64,000 nucleotides of DNA from Lewinellaceae bacterium (GTDB lineage Bacteria > Bacteroidota > Bacteroidia > Chitinophagales > Saprospiraceae): contig JADJYW010000015.1 in the NCBI GenBank assembly GCA_016719605.1, forward strand, positions 151,001-215,000, read 5' to 3'. The position numbers were made by a program, and so were the translations under genes. The notes beneath the pieces are model-generated. The model was not told the DNA's origin. It worked only from the letters and a program-made list of their open reading frames with translations, and did no database searches. Positions 38,401-45,769 of this stretch are shown here, piece by piece. Each line of letters begins with the position of its first letter. Positions within the stretch are counted from its first letter, which is position 1.

Positions 38401-39667
38401 TGCGCTGGGCTGCGACTCCATTCTCACCGTCAGCGTCGCGCAGCTGCCGACCTCGGCCGGAGGTTTTACTGCTGAAATTTGTGCGGGCGAAACATTTACC
38501 TACAACGGCACGGTGCTGCAAGCGGGTGCTGTGCAGGATTTTGTTTTACAAAACCACCTCGGCTGCGACTCGGTGGTGACGGTTTCGGTCATCGCCCTGC
38601 CTACGCCGACGGGCATGGTACAGGCAGGCGCTTGTCCCGGCCAGTCGTTTACCTACCAGGGTGTGGCGCTGCCTATCGGTGCGGTACAGCAGTTCACATT
38701 CACCAGCACGCTGGGTTGCGATTCCATCGTGACGGTGTCAGTGAGTGCCCTTTCGACTTCTTCGGAAACGTTGTCGGTGACGGTCTGTCCGAACGAGACA
38801 TACATGTTCGGCGGGGTTGAATTGCGGGCCGGCGATGTGCGGACATTCACCTACACGAACTCGGCGGGCTGCGACTCCACGGTGGTCGTCCGGGTATCGG
38901 CATTTCCCGCTGCAACGTTTGGCCTGGCCGTGCAAAGTTCCTGTTCCAACGCCAATACCGGCAGCCTCACGGTGCTCAATCCGGGAGGAGGTTTGCCGCC
39001 TTACCGTTTTTCGATAGACGGATCGGCGTTTCAGGACGAGCCGGTTTTTGGTGGTTTGGCGCCGGGCGCCTACACGGTTTGGCTGGAAGACAGCAACGGT
39101 TGTTTGTTGGAACAAATCACCGGCATACCAGCCATTGCGCCGCTGGCTATCGAACTAAACGATGCGGAGCTGCCGTGCAGTGCCGAAAATGTGCAACTGG
39201 CGCCCGTCGTGGACGGTGATCCGACGGGACTGACCTACCAGTGGAGTACGGGTGCGCAAACAGCGGCAATTGCGGTGGATGCTCCGGGGGTGTACGCGGT
39301 GGAGGTGCGCAATGTGTGCGAGACCGTGCGCCGGGAGGTGCAGGTACAGTGGGCGGATGTAGCGCGGGATTTTTCCTTTTTGTATGTGCCCAATGTGTTT
39401 GCGCCGCTGTCGTCCGACCCGGACAATTCCCTGTTCCGGCCCTACTTTGTGCCGGGGCTGCAACTGGGGAACTATCGTTTCGAGATTTTTGATCGCTGGG
39501 GCAATCTGATGTTCCGCACCACGGACACCGAGGCGGGCTGGCGCGGGCCGTTCCGCGCCGAGGACATGCAGCCTGCGGTGTTTGTCTGGTATTTGCTGGT
39601 GGATATTGACTACTGCGGGCGGGTGCAGCGGGTGATTCGGCAGGGAGATGTGACGATCGTGCGGTAA
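32429..39667 (+). CDS. Giant PKD/Ig-repeat surface protein with 51-residue repeats and T9SS type B (gliding-motility-like) C-terminal domain
   Basis: 2412 residues, starting with a signal peptide (MPNRFLSAILIPLFALFFHA). It contains many PKD/Ig-like segments with conserved WDFGDP and TYTWSTG patterns (to about 1490), an SdrD/Cna-B-type domain (GQVWSDVNNNGVIDAADTLVSG, about 1500-1585), eleven 51-residue repeats of which seven are almost identical (about 1598-2158), and a CHU_C-type terminal domain (PNVFAPLSSDPDN ... FEIFDRWGNLMF ... GDVTIV) for T9SS export and surface attachment. It is likely an adhesin or matrix fibre. Cys pairs (ACPG ... GCDS) recur once per repeat and may form disulfides. 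Confidence 0.93.
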   Translation: MPNRFLSAILIPLFALFFHARLTAQNMTVTIGGPTVVCPGCYSYRAIVSPSSGNPGSAPLLYQWAVSGPGGFSQISGDSIPTFCFSMAGLYKIAVTVVSGNGTLGSSASLEVTVLNFLPVEIVSGNPAICNSDSLNSDATNQFCEKVCPYSTVTYSLANPPASPVGGGQPVITWNVSGAQNFVVNTPGNLSVTVTWGPSGAGSVSVVVVTNTQPSCVGESSLCVTIVEEPQALFGTDPAPGAGNDTVRICKGQTVWFDNQSQYADTYEWFFSDDFSSTNAVNPQHTFQNPGLYTVRLVALSACFCTDTTEMVVEVLDAEAPTLECVGDVCPGATATYAASPNCTGITWAVSPNGTVLAGGTPGTDSITVQWATGPSGNILLSNFACSGVACPFPTLVRIPIIDDNAEILGAERVCPDAEEVYSIDPFGGTGFVWTLSGGGAILDGQGTNRVSIRWSGFPNPGTTHWLSVRYDNCYLGCGGQDSIPVRIVSPFFVGGPVEACADATGNFLSRLTFNNANINCNWTLRAPDGSTAWTSPAPAASVAAPFAAGPGTYRMFAVPDNPLLTCTDQGEWAIRVPDVPAAPTAIAGPVLVCPGQTSTYSATGTAPDANISWIVRNGPGAPTTVLGNPLNVTWNAVGPYQLRAVVLSANGLGCTSAAVYLEAQHVGAISAAGPAQTCINSTTTYTAPDVPGLDFQWSLQPADAGAIVSGQGTNAVEIFWQLPGTHTLAISACGQTANQAVVVTPDPVPAVVHPTELCAGGMAPVQTAAPFVSYSWENTAGTVLGTAATVDLGPGNFVVSVTDANGCTGSATFSINTAQAPNMTVSTADPTGFCNNSQFVTMQALANSGGPLTYAWFRDGAPLGVTTSTYSTNQYGNYTVQATNAAGCTATAGPVLVFEDCSGGGGGGGLPGGGGPGCPPGSISIQITPSTRCDSFLFQAIGANYLAGSAQWHFGQSGQGVTGTAAGDQVSFVFPNAGQYIVVLFATLTTGGVCRVVDSVNVEVVAQFSVLPACPGSPTGFDEGSAFLPGSGITAWAWDFGDPASGPLNTAAIQTPTHLYAAAGTYPVTLTVTANSGCTSTVVHPADIPQPTAPVITPPAETCAGNALEFGGTGQGLVWDFGDPASGALNTAAGNPVFHTFAAGNYTVTATATDNLGCTATATYTLPVAPNPFSGQITPTSPAPFCEGGSLTLTAPVGGLTYLWSDGSGANTLVVSEEGVYGVTLTDANGCVYVPAPVPVSVTPGPDALIKAAILNNLGQTVGVAYPSYSVCAGEDVRLFAEGIGSQTYTWSTGINGTTIEFSQVRNNLLPVGTHLYTVTITDATSGCTTVSDPFVVTVNPVPSGFSIANNIAPACAGATNTLAYTGPNPGNWQFIWNTGQTDVPLVTTNPGRYFLRVVNEFGCEARSNPLTILPGPNVAAIPAGCHTRCRPDTLCLPNIPNITAWQWYFNGNPVPGATSPTFAPDQSGTYFAQLTDIFGCTNQSGPLTLNLLDGFGNILGQVWSDVNNNGVIDAADTLVSGIAVNLLQGGTPVGAGQSGAGGDFAFTNIASENYAVEVDAGLLPAGWQIVIGQDPASLSGCDAVDQVGLLIRAACLTVLTSNLQLDACPNDVALYNGTPIPAGSSQTFLLTTAAGCDSLVTVSVVALPVTFGTLNAAACSGSSFDFNGTPVAAGTSQDFVLQNALGCDSILTVSVAELPVSFGTLNAAACPGSSFDFNGTPVAAGTSQDFVLQNALGCDSILTVSVAALPVTFGTLNAAACPGSSFDFNGTPVAAGTSQDFVLQNALGCDSILTVSVAQLPVTFGTLNAAACPGSSFDFNGTPVAAGTSQDFVLQNALGCDSILTVSVAALPVTFGTLNAAACPGSSFDFNGTPVAAGTSQDFVLQNALGCDSILTVSVAALPVTFGTLNAAACSGSTFDFNGTPVAAGTSQDFVLQNALGCDSILTVSVAELPVSFGTLNAAACPGSSFDFNGTPVAAGTSQDFVLQNALGCDSILTVSVAQLPTSAGGFTAEICAGETFTYNGTVLQAGAVQDFVLQNHLGCDSVVTVSVIALPTPTGMVQAGACPGQSFTYQGVALPIGAVQQFTFTSTLGCDSIVTVSVSALSTSSETLSVTVCPNETYMFGGVELRAGDVRTFTYTNSAGCDSTVVVRVSAFPAATFGLAVQSSCSNANTGSLTVLNPGGGLPPYRFSIDGSAFQDEPVFGGLAPGAYTVWLEDSNGCLLEQITGIPAIAPLAIELNDAELPCSAENVQLAPVVDGDPTGLTYQWSTGAQTAAIAVDAPGVYAVEVRNVCETVRREVQVQWADVARDFSFLYVPNVFAPLSSDPDNSLFRPYFVPGLQLGNYRFEIFDRWGNLMFRTTDTEAGWRGPFRAEDMQPAVFVWYLLVDIDYCGRVQRVIRQGDVTIVR
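37220..38902 (+). repeat. Eleven 153-bp (51-residue) tandem repeats inside the surface protein
   Basis: The units begin every 153 bases from 37220. Units 2-8 (37373-38443) are nearly identical at the DNA level, including synonymous positions; units 1 and 9-11 are diverged. Each encodes the pattern NGTPVAAGTSQDFVLQ with GCDSILTVSV. Such identity implies recent expansion or gene conversion, so copy number probably varies between strains. Confidence 0.95.
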
Positions 39668-39727
39668 GCATTTTTGTCACTCTTCGTGAGTTTATATGGG
39701 TGATTCAATGTAGCACCAATCCCTTTT

Positions 39728-39835
39728 GCCCCGAAGGGGCAGTATGTTTATAGCAGTATGCGAATCGTTTTTTTGAACCCCGAAGGGGTTTTATGTTTTG
39801 AATAAGCGTTTGACATACAACCCCTCGGGGTTTTT
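39728..39835 (+). terminator. Cluster of three CCCCGAAGGGG-type hairpins after the surface-protein gene
   Basis: GCCCCGAAGGGGC (39728-39740), AACCCCGAAGGGGTTTT (39776-39792) and AACCCCTCGGGGTTTTT (39819-39835) are short perfect stems; the last two end in T tracts and can terminate transcription. The repeated form also looks like a dispersed intergenic repeat. The rest of 39668-39990 holds only the metG promoter. Confidence 0.65.
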
Positions 39836-39950
39836 GGCCTAAACTGATGCAACGAGTACATCAAAGTATCTTTCGCAGTACCCACAAGAAGTCACGAAGA
39901 ACCGCATTTTTGTTTTGAAACTTGGTAAGTCCAAGCGGCGCGTTGTATCG

Positions 39951-39958
39951 TACTTTTG
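39951..39958 (+). promoter_or_regulatory. TACTTTTG promoter box of metG
   Basis: A perfect TAnnTTTG box 32 bases before the metG ATG. A TTGG element lies about 16 bases upstream of it, a plausible but short-spaced -33 box. Confidence 0.55.
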
Positions 39959-39990
39959 CGGCTTAAAACGCAACGCGTACATTTTCCCTG

Positions 39991-42144
39991 ATGAAAAAAC
40001 GATACTTAGTCACCGCTGCTCTGCCCTACGCCAACGGCCCGCTCCACATCGGACACCTGGCAGGCGCTTATCTTCCTGCCGATATTTACGTTCGTTACCT
40101 GCGCCTGATGGGCAAAGACGTGGTGTTTGTGTGTGGCTCCGACGAACACGGTGCGGCCATCACCGTGCGTGCCCGCAAGGAGGGAGTGACCCCGCGCGAA
40201 ATTGTGGACAAGTACCACACGAGCATCCGCGACACCTTTGAAAAAATAGGTATCGCTTTCGATATTTACCACCGCACCAGCGAGCCGCTGCACCACGAGA
40301 CCTCGCAGGATTTTTTCCGAAAACTGCTTCAAAACGGGCAGTTTGAGGAAAAAGAAAGCGACCAGTACTACGACGAGGTGGCCGGGCAGTTTCTCGCCGA
40401 CCGGTACATTATCGGTACTTGTCCCGTGTGCGCCAATACTGACGCTTACGGCGACCAATGCGAAAAATGCGGCTCCACGCTCAGCCCTACCCAACTCATC
40501 AATCCCCGCTCCACGCTCAGCGGCGCTGCTCCGGTGATGCGCCCCACCACCCACTGGTACCTCAAACTGGATGAGCACGAGGCCTGGTTGCGCGAATGGA
40601 TCAACACCGGCCAAGCCGATGGTCAACAACTGCACGACCCCGCCACCTGGAAAAACCACGTCGTCGGTCAGTGCAATTCCTGGCTAGACCAGGGCCTGCA
40701 GCCCCGCGCCATGACCCGCGACCTCGACTGGGGTGTGGACGTGCCGGGCGAAATACCGCACGCTCAGGGCAAGAAACTCTACGTCTGGCTCGATGCGCCC
40801 ATTGGTTATATTTCCGCGACCAAACAGTGGGCCTCAGACCACCATACCAACTGGGAACCCTACTGGAAAGACAAGGAAACAGCGCTCATCCACTTCATCG
40901 GCAAGGACAACATTGTGTTCCACTGCCTCATTTTTCCGGCTATCCTGAAAGCGCACGGCGGGTTTATCCTGCCGGTAAATGTACCCGCCAACCAGTTCCT
41001 CAACCTCGAAGGCAACAAACTTTCCACCTCCAAAAACTGGGCGGTGTGGGTACACGAGTATGTGGCCGAAATGCCCGGTCGCGAGGACGATCTTCGGTAC
41101 AACATGATTAAAAATATGCCGGAGCAGCGCGACAGCGAGTTTACCTGGAAGGGTTTTCAGGAAAGCACGAATACCGAACTGGTGGGCAATCTGGCCGGTT
41201 TTGTGCACCGGGTGCTGGTGCTTATGCACAAAAACTATACGGGTGTGGTGCCGGCCATTGATGCCAACCGGGAATTCAAGAGCGGCTGGAACGCCGAGCA
41301 GGTCGGGACATTCGACGATGAGTTGCACTTGCTGCACCTCAAACTGGAGGAAATGGGCCGTGAAATCGAGCGCTTCAATTTTCGGGATGCCCTGCGCATA
41401 CTGATGGAAATATCAAGCGCGGGCAACGCCCTGCTCCAGTTCAACGAACCGTGGAAGACCATCAAGGACGACCCGGAGCTGGTGAAAGTCGTGCTCAAAC
41501 TGGCGCTCCAGTACGTCGCCGTATTGTCGGTAGCCCTGCGCCCCTTCCTGCCTTTTGCCGCACAGCGTTTGCGCGACCAGCTTAACCTTCAGCCGTTGAA
41601 CGACGACCGCGACCTGCTGGATATTCACAACGAACTGGCCGAGGGCAACCCCGTTATCCGGGCCAACCACGCCCTGAACCCCGCCGAACACCTGTTCACC
41701 CGTATTCCCGACGAAGTGATCGCCGAACAAATCGCCAAACTGCAAGCCACGGCACAGGCAAACCAACCGGCCGTCGAAGCGTCCGAACCCGCTCCGGCAG
41801 CACATCCGCCCGTGCAAGACGAAATTCAGTACGACGATTTTGCCAAACTCGACATCCGTACCGGCACCATTCTGGAGGCATCCAGGGTGGAAAAAGCGGA
41901 CAAACTGCTGAAACTTACGGTAGACCTCGGTTTTGAGAAACGTACCATCGTGTCGGGTATCGCCCTGCATTACCAGCCGGAAGAAATCATCGGCCGGCAG
42001 GTCGTGGTGCTGGCCAATTTAGCCCCGCGCAAGATGCGCGGCATCGAATCGCAGGGCATGATCCTTATGGCCGAAGACGCCGAAGGGCGACTGAGTTTTG
42101 TCGGCCCGCAGGAAGGCTGGCCGAACGGATGGGGGGTGAAGTAG
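39991..42144 (+). CDS. metG: Methionyl-tRNA synthetase
   Basis: 717 residues. The HIGH motif appears as HIGH in PLHIGHLAGAYLPAD, the zinc-knuckle cysteines as CPVC and CEKC, and the KMSKS loop as KLSTSKNW. The anticodon-binding helical domain (about 400-560) is followed by a C-terminal tRNA-binding OB fold (about 610-717; DIRTGTILEASRVEKADKLL) that makes the enzyme a dimer. It charges tRNA with methionine. The linker before the OB fold is Ala/Pro-rich. It is transcribed alone. Confidence 0.97.
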   Translation: MKKRYLVTAALPYANGPLHIGHLAGAYLPADIYVRYLRLMGKDVVFVCGSDEHGAAITVRARKEGVTPREIVDKYHTSIRDTFEKIGIAFDIYHRTSEPLHHETSQDFFRKLLQNGQFEEKESDQYYDEVAGQFLADRYIIGTCPVCANTDAYGDQCEKCGSTLSPTQLINPRSTLSGAAPVMRPTTHWYLKLDEHEAWLREWINTGQADGQQLHDPATWKNHVVGQCNSWLDQGLQPRAMTRDLDWGVDVPGEIPHAQGKKLYVWLDAPIGYISATKQWASDHHTNWEPYWKDKETALIHFIGKDNIVFHCLIFPAILKAHGGFILPVNVPANQFLNLEGNKLSTSKNWAVWVHEYVAEMPGREDDLRYNMIKNMPEQRDSEFTWKGFQESTNTELVGNLAGFVHRVLVLMHKNYTGVVPAIDANREFKSGWNAEQVGTFDDELHLLHLKLEEMGREIERFNFRDALRILMEISSAGNALLQFNEPWKTIKDDPELVKVVLKLALQYVAVLSVALRPFLPFAAQRLRDQLNLQPLNDDRDLLDIHNELAEGNPVIRANHALNPAEHLFTRIPDEVIAEQIAKLQATAQANQPAVEASEPAPAAHPPVQDEIQYDDFAKLDIRTGTILEASRVEKADKLLKLTVDLGFEKRTIVSGIALHYQPEEIIGRQVVVLANLAPRKMRGIESQGMILMAEDAEGRLSFVGPQEGWPNGWGVK

Positions 42145-42222
42145 GAAGGGGGCAAAGGGCAAGTTGGCAAAGGGCGAGGGGCAAAGGGCAAGTTGGCAAA
42201 GGGCAAGAGGCAAAGGGCAAGA
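42145..42222. repeat. GGCAAAGGGCAAG tandem repeat after metG
   Basis: Degenerate units of about 11-16 bases (GGCAAAGGGCAAGTT, GGCAAAGGGCGAGG) run directly from the metG stop. A short relic of the same unit (GCAAAGGGCAAGAGCGGCAAG) follows the tolC stop at about 51376, so this is a dispersed simple repeat. Confidence 0.75.
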
Positions 42223-42223
42223 T

Positions 42224-42530
42224 TTCGCCCTGCTTGGTGTTTTCACCAAGCAGCCTCGCGTAGAACCGCTTTCGCCCTGCTTGGTGTTTTCACCAAGCAG
42301 CCTCGCGTAGAACCGCTTGGTGAAAACACCAAGCAGGGCGAAAAAACTTCCTTGACCTTTCTACCTTAATGCACGGAGCAAATAATAGCCCTTGATAATC
42401 AACCATTTTAATGTGCATACCGTAGGGTCTTACGACCCACGCACGGCAGAAATTTTCGCCCTGCTTGGTGTTTTCACCAAGCAGCCTCGCGTAGAACCGC
42501 TTGGTGAAAACACCAAGCAGGGCGAAAATT
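42224..42530. repeat. GCTTGGTGTTTTCACCAAGC palindrome cluster
   Basis: GCTTGGTGTTTTCACCAAGC occurs three times in one orientation (42232, 42279 and 42464 region). Each is followed by AGCCTCGCGTAGAACC, and two of the three then continue with the inverted arm GCTTGGTGAAAACACCAAGC. Units 42270-42347 and 42453-42530 are complete foldback structures of about 78 bases; 42224-42270 is a half unit. No ORF of substance is present. The remaining bases to 42678 show no recognisable feature apart from GC-rich sequence next to the FGE gene. Confidence 0.85.
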
Positions 42531-42678
42531 TTCGGCTTCGCCGAATGACCCAAAAAATGCTCGCAATACCCTCCACTCCGCAGGGGCGGGCTGCTGCGCA
42601 AGCCCCGCCCCTTGCTCCGTTCCGCGTCTTGCTGCGCTGCCCGGATGCTCAATAGATGGCCGGAATAAGCAAGCCACC

Positions 42679-45567
42679 TCACTGGGAGGACGAAGCGAGG
42701 CGGAAGCCGAGACCAATGTCCCGAGCCCCCGGCGTGTCGTGGCTGCGGCCCGAGACGCGGCAATACCGCGCGCCGCCGTACCACGAGCCGCCGCGATACA
42801 CACGGCTCGAGCCTGTCCCCGGGCCTTTCGGGTTCAAAACGGGTTTTCCGGTGTTCTTATAATCGCCGAACCAGTCCGCGCACCACTCCCACACGTTGCC
42901 ACTCATATCGTACAGGCCAAGATTGTTGGCTTTTTTGGTCGCCACGAGGCGCGTGCCCGTATCGTTCGTATTGCTGGTGTACCAGCCCACCTCGTCCAGG
43001 TTGTCGCTGCCGGCGTATTTCGTCTGCCGGGCGGCCTTTTGCCCGCCGCGGGCGGCGTACTCCCACTCGGCCTCGGTGGGCAGGCGGAATTTTTTGCCCG
43101 TTTTGCCCGACAGCCAGTTGCAGTACGCTACGGCATCGTTCCAGGAAACACCGGTCACCGGATGGTTTTTGTTTGCCCGACTCATGCCTTTTTGTTTGTA
43201 GTAGTCATCGTTGCCGGTTTCGATATGGTAGTCGTTTCCGGGTTCCAGCCATTCGGGGTAGTGGGTTTTGGTTTCGTCACAAAAAGCGAGGTATTGCCCG
43301 ATGGTCACCTCCGTGCGCCCGATTTCAAAGTCCGAAAGCGTCACCTCGTGGGGCGGTTTCTCCAAATTAAAGCAATCGTCGCCCTGCTCCGGAGTGCAAC
43401 CCCGGGTGTAGGTGCCGCCCTGTACGAAGACCATGTCGGGGAGGGCCTCACCCCCGGCCCCTCTCCCAGGGGAGAGGGGAGAGGCCTCACCCCCGGCCCC
43501 GCTCCCAGGGGAGAGGGGAGAGACCTCACCCCCGGCCTCGGGGGGAGCACCGCAGGGCAGAAGCGTGGGTTTGTCACTGATGTATTTGGCCACAAAGCCG
43601 GTAGCGCCTTTGTAGCGGACGGTCCAGTTGAGGGCGTTGCTGTCCAAAAGTTCCACCTCGACGCCGGCTGGCAGGGTCAGGATTCGGGTACTGCGGTCGA
43701 GCCGCGTGTTTAGGTTTTTGGAAATCTGGTCAAACTCGCGCTGGGTCAGGGGGCGGTTGCGGAAGGCGAGGCTATTGGCCACCCGGCGGCACAGGGGTTT
43801 CTGTTCGGCGGGCTGCGCGGCGCACCAGTCGGCTATGGGCTTGTACCCTTCGAGCGAGCCGGCCACATCCCACACCAGGCCCCTTTGGAAGAACGTGCAG
43901 GCGGAGTCTTTTTGGCCGCTGCGGGCCAGTTCCACGGCGGCGTTGTAGAGTGCGGCGGAGAGGTTGTCGAACACCTGGCGCATGGAGTCCGGCGGCACGG
44001 GCGGGCGTTCGGGCAGTTCGGGTTGTATCAGGCGTTCCCAGTCGTTTTGGTAGGGGTATCCGTGGGGCCTCATACCCAGCAGTTGCCCGATGCGGCTGTC
44101 CAAGGTATCGAGGGCGGTCAGGTCGCGGGCGCGGATGGTGTCGAGGGCCAGCCGTTCGTACCAGAGCAGGGAGTCCATCGGGCTGTCGAGACAGAGGGTG
44201 AGGGGTTTGCCGTCCAGCACATAGTCTACTTTTTCGCCTTGGCAGCCGTCGTCGGGCGGGGCGGGCGCCCAGAGGAAGAGGCCGAGGGCGCCGAGCAGCC
44301 AGAGCAGGGCGGCGCCGAGGGAAGTCCAGAGGCCGGCCGTAAATCCGAGGGTGCGGAAGCCGCCGCGATAGACGTATTTTTTCCAGCGGTCGGGCACCGG
44401 GAAGTGGAGGGGCGAGGGCGGCCGGTCGAGGTATTTGAGCACCGTGAAGTCGGCCTCGGTTTGGGGCAGCAGTTTTTCGATGTCTTTTTCCTGCTGTTTT
44501 TTCTTTTTCGGGTCGGTTTCGCTCAGCCATTGGTTGAGCAGCACGGCCATGCGGTGCTCGGGCCAGGCGGAGGAAGTTTCGGGCGGGGGCGACTGTTCGA
44601 GCAGTTCGGCCAAGGCGCGGCGGAGGCGGGCGACGAGGCCGGGACTGTCCTGTTCGAGCCACTGGAGCAGGGCGGCGCGGGCGGTCTGGGGGATTTGGCC
44701 CTGCACAAACCACCGGATGCGGAAGAGGGATAGGAGTTGCTCCAGCGGGGGGGCGTCGGCGGTGTCGGGCACGTCAGACTTTCCAGGTCTTGGAGACCTG
44801 GAAAGTCTCCGCCCGAGCCACAGCGTGAGGTCCCAGTGCAGGCTGGGGTAGATGGCGCAGGCGGCTACCCAGCGCACCATGTCTTCGGGAAACTGGGCCA
44901 GCAGCATGGGCAGGGGCTGCTCGTCGTCGGGCTGAAAGATGGCGGCGGGGGCATCCTGCACGTGCTCGCGCCAGCGCTCGAATCGGGCATCGTCGCCCTG
45001 TTCGGTTTCTTCGGCCCAAAAGGCGAGGCTTTGCAGGGTGGCGGGCAGCACGGTGAACAATTCGGCGAGGCGGCGTTCGGCGCGGCCCCATTCCTCGGGG
45101 GGGCGGGGGCTGAAGAGGGCGCGGGCGGGCCAGTTTTTGAACACCTCGGTCCAGCCTTCGAGCCTGGCTCTGGCGGGCTGCAGGAGTTGCAGCCCGGTGC
45201 CGACCACGAGGAGCCGGGCCTGGGCATAGCGCTGCGCCATGTCGGATATGCGCAGGCCGTCGGGGTAGGCTTCGTTGAAACCCACGCGCAGATCGGAGTC
45301 GTAAAAAAAACGCTCGATGTGGAGTTCCTGCGCCTGCAAGGCACGGAACACGGCGTCGAAGAGTTGGGTGCGGTGGTTTTGGGCGCTCTGGCGGTCGAGC
45401 AGCAGCAGGTAGTCCACCGGTTGGGTCTGGGCGCGGAACCGGAAGGCGGGCATACCGCCTTTTTCGGCGGTGGCCTGTATGCTGCGGGGCAGGTCGAGGC
45501 GCAGGGTGTCGGTGGCGCTTCGGCGGCGCATCACCCGGAGGGCGTGCTGGAAAGCGTTGCCGAGCAC
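42679..45567 (-). CDS. vWA-like and formylglycine-generating-enzyme (FGE) fold sensor protein, main fragment
   Basis: 962 residues from the first start-like codon (GTG), but the same frame is open upstream and encodes a membrane helix (RWLLLGLFSVLLFALW) up to about 45767, so this is the C-terminal part of a larger protein. Order: vWA-like domain (about 45-190; DYLLLLDRQSAQ ... IERFFYDSDLR), helical region, membrane helix (about 405-430), SH3-like segment (about 640-690), repeat linker, and FGE/C-type-lectin-fold domain (about 715-960; PTEAEWEYAARGG, GNVWEWC, YRGGSWYGGARYCRVSGR). FGE-fold domains often bind ligands rather than acting as enzymes. It is the last gene of the MoxR operon. Confidence 0.85.
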   Translation of the reverse strand: MLGNAFQHALRVMRRRSATDTLRLDLPRSIQATAEKGGMPAFRFRAQTQPVDYLLLLDRQSAQNHRTQLFDAVFRALQAQELHIERFFYDSDLRVGFNEAYPDGLRISDMAQRYAQARLLVVGTGLQLLQPARARLEGWTEVFKNWPARALFSPRPPEEWGRAERRLAELFTVLPATLQSLAFWAEETEQGDDARFERWREHVQDAPAAIFQPDDEQPLPMLLAQFPEDMVRWVAACAIYPSLHWDLTLWLGRRLSRSPRPGKSDVPDTADAPPLEQLLSLFRIRWFVQGQIPQTARAALLQWLEQDSPGLVARLRRALAELLEQSPPPETSSAWPEHRMAVLLNQWLSETDPKKKKQQEKDIEKLLPQTEADFTVLKYLDRPPSPLHFPVPDRWKKYVYRGGFRTLGFTAGLWTSLGAALLWLLGALGLFLWAPAPPDDGCQGEKVDYVLDGKPLTLCLDSPMDSLLWYERLALDTIRARDLTALDTLDSRIGQLLGMRPHGYPYQNDWERLIQPELPERPPVPPDSMRQVFDNLSAALYNAAVELARSGQKDSACTFFQRGLVWDVAGSLEGYKPIADWCAAQPAEQKPLCRRVANSLAFRNRPLTQREFDQISKNLNTRLDRSTRILTLPAGVEVELLDSNALNWTVRYKGATGFVAKYISDKPTLLPCGAPPEAGGEVSPLSPGSGAGGEASPLSPGRGAGGEALPDMVFVQGGTYTRGCTPEQGDDCFNLEKPPHEVTLSDFEIGRTEVTIGQYLAFCDETKTHYPEWLEPGNDYHIETGNDDYYKQKGMSRANKNHPVTGVSWNDAVAYCNWLSGKTGKKFRLPTEAEWEYAARGGQKAARQTKYAGSDNLDEVGWYTSNTNDTGTRLVATKKANNLGLYDMSGNVWEWCADWFGDYKNTGKPVLNPKGPGTGSSRVYRGGSWYGGARYCRVSGRSHDTPGARDIGLGFRLASSSQ
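43446..43545. repeat. 39-bp palindromic repeats inside the FGE gene
   Basis: Two full units and a partial third of CCTCACCCCCGGCCCC ... GGGGAGAGGGGAGAGG (starting 43446, 43485 and 43524) encode the 13-residue linker SPLSPGSGAGGEA in tandem. Each unit contains a CTCTCCC/GGGAGAG-type palindrome common among dispersed intergenic repeats. Period 39 keeps the frame. Confidence 0.8.
44776..44808. repeat. 15-bp perfect palindrome inside the FGE/vWA gene
   Basis: AGACTTTCCAGGTCT and AGACCTGGAAAGTCT form a perfect stem around TGG. The bases are translated in frame as RLSRSPRPGKSDV within a helical domain. It has the look of a dispersed hairpin repeat that landed in the coding sequence. Confidence 0.75.
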
Positions 45568-45769
45568 GATGTCGTCGGCGCCTTCGATGCGGATGTTCCA
45601 GACGTAGGGCGGTTTGTCGGGGCGGTCGAGTTCGGCGATGAGCTTGCGGCGGCGCCATTCGAGCCAGCGCCACAGGGCGAAGAGCAGGACGCTGAAAAGG
45701 CCGAGGAGCAGCCACCGGAGCCCGGGCCAGTTGGCGGCGAGCCGGGTTTTCCAGGGTCGGCGGTGGGGG

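Noticed and set aside
37093..38427. A 444-codon minus-strand ORF across the surface-protein repeats
   Set aside because: It is the antisense shadow of the 51-residue coding repeats; its periodic sequence follows from the DNA repeat and the plus strand has clear protein features.
42679..42800. A complete diversity-generating retroelement in this window
   Set aside because: No reverse transcriptase ORF and no adenine-rich template repeat could be found; only the target-like region is present.
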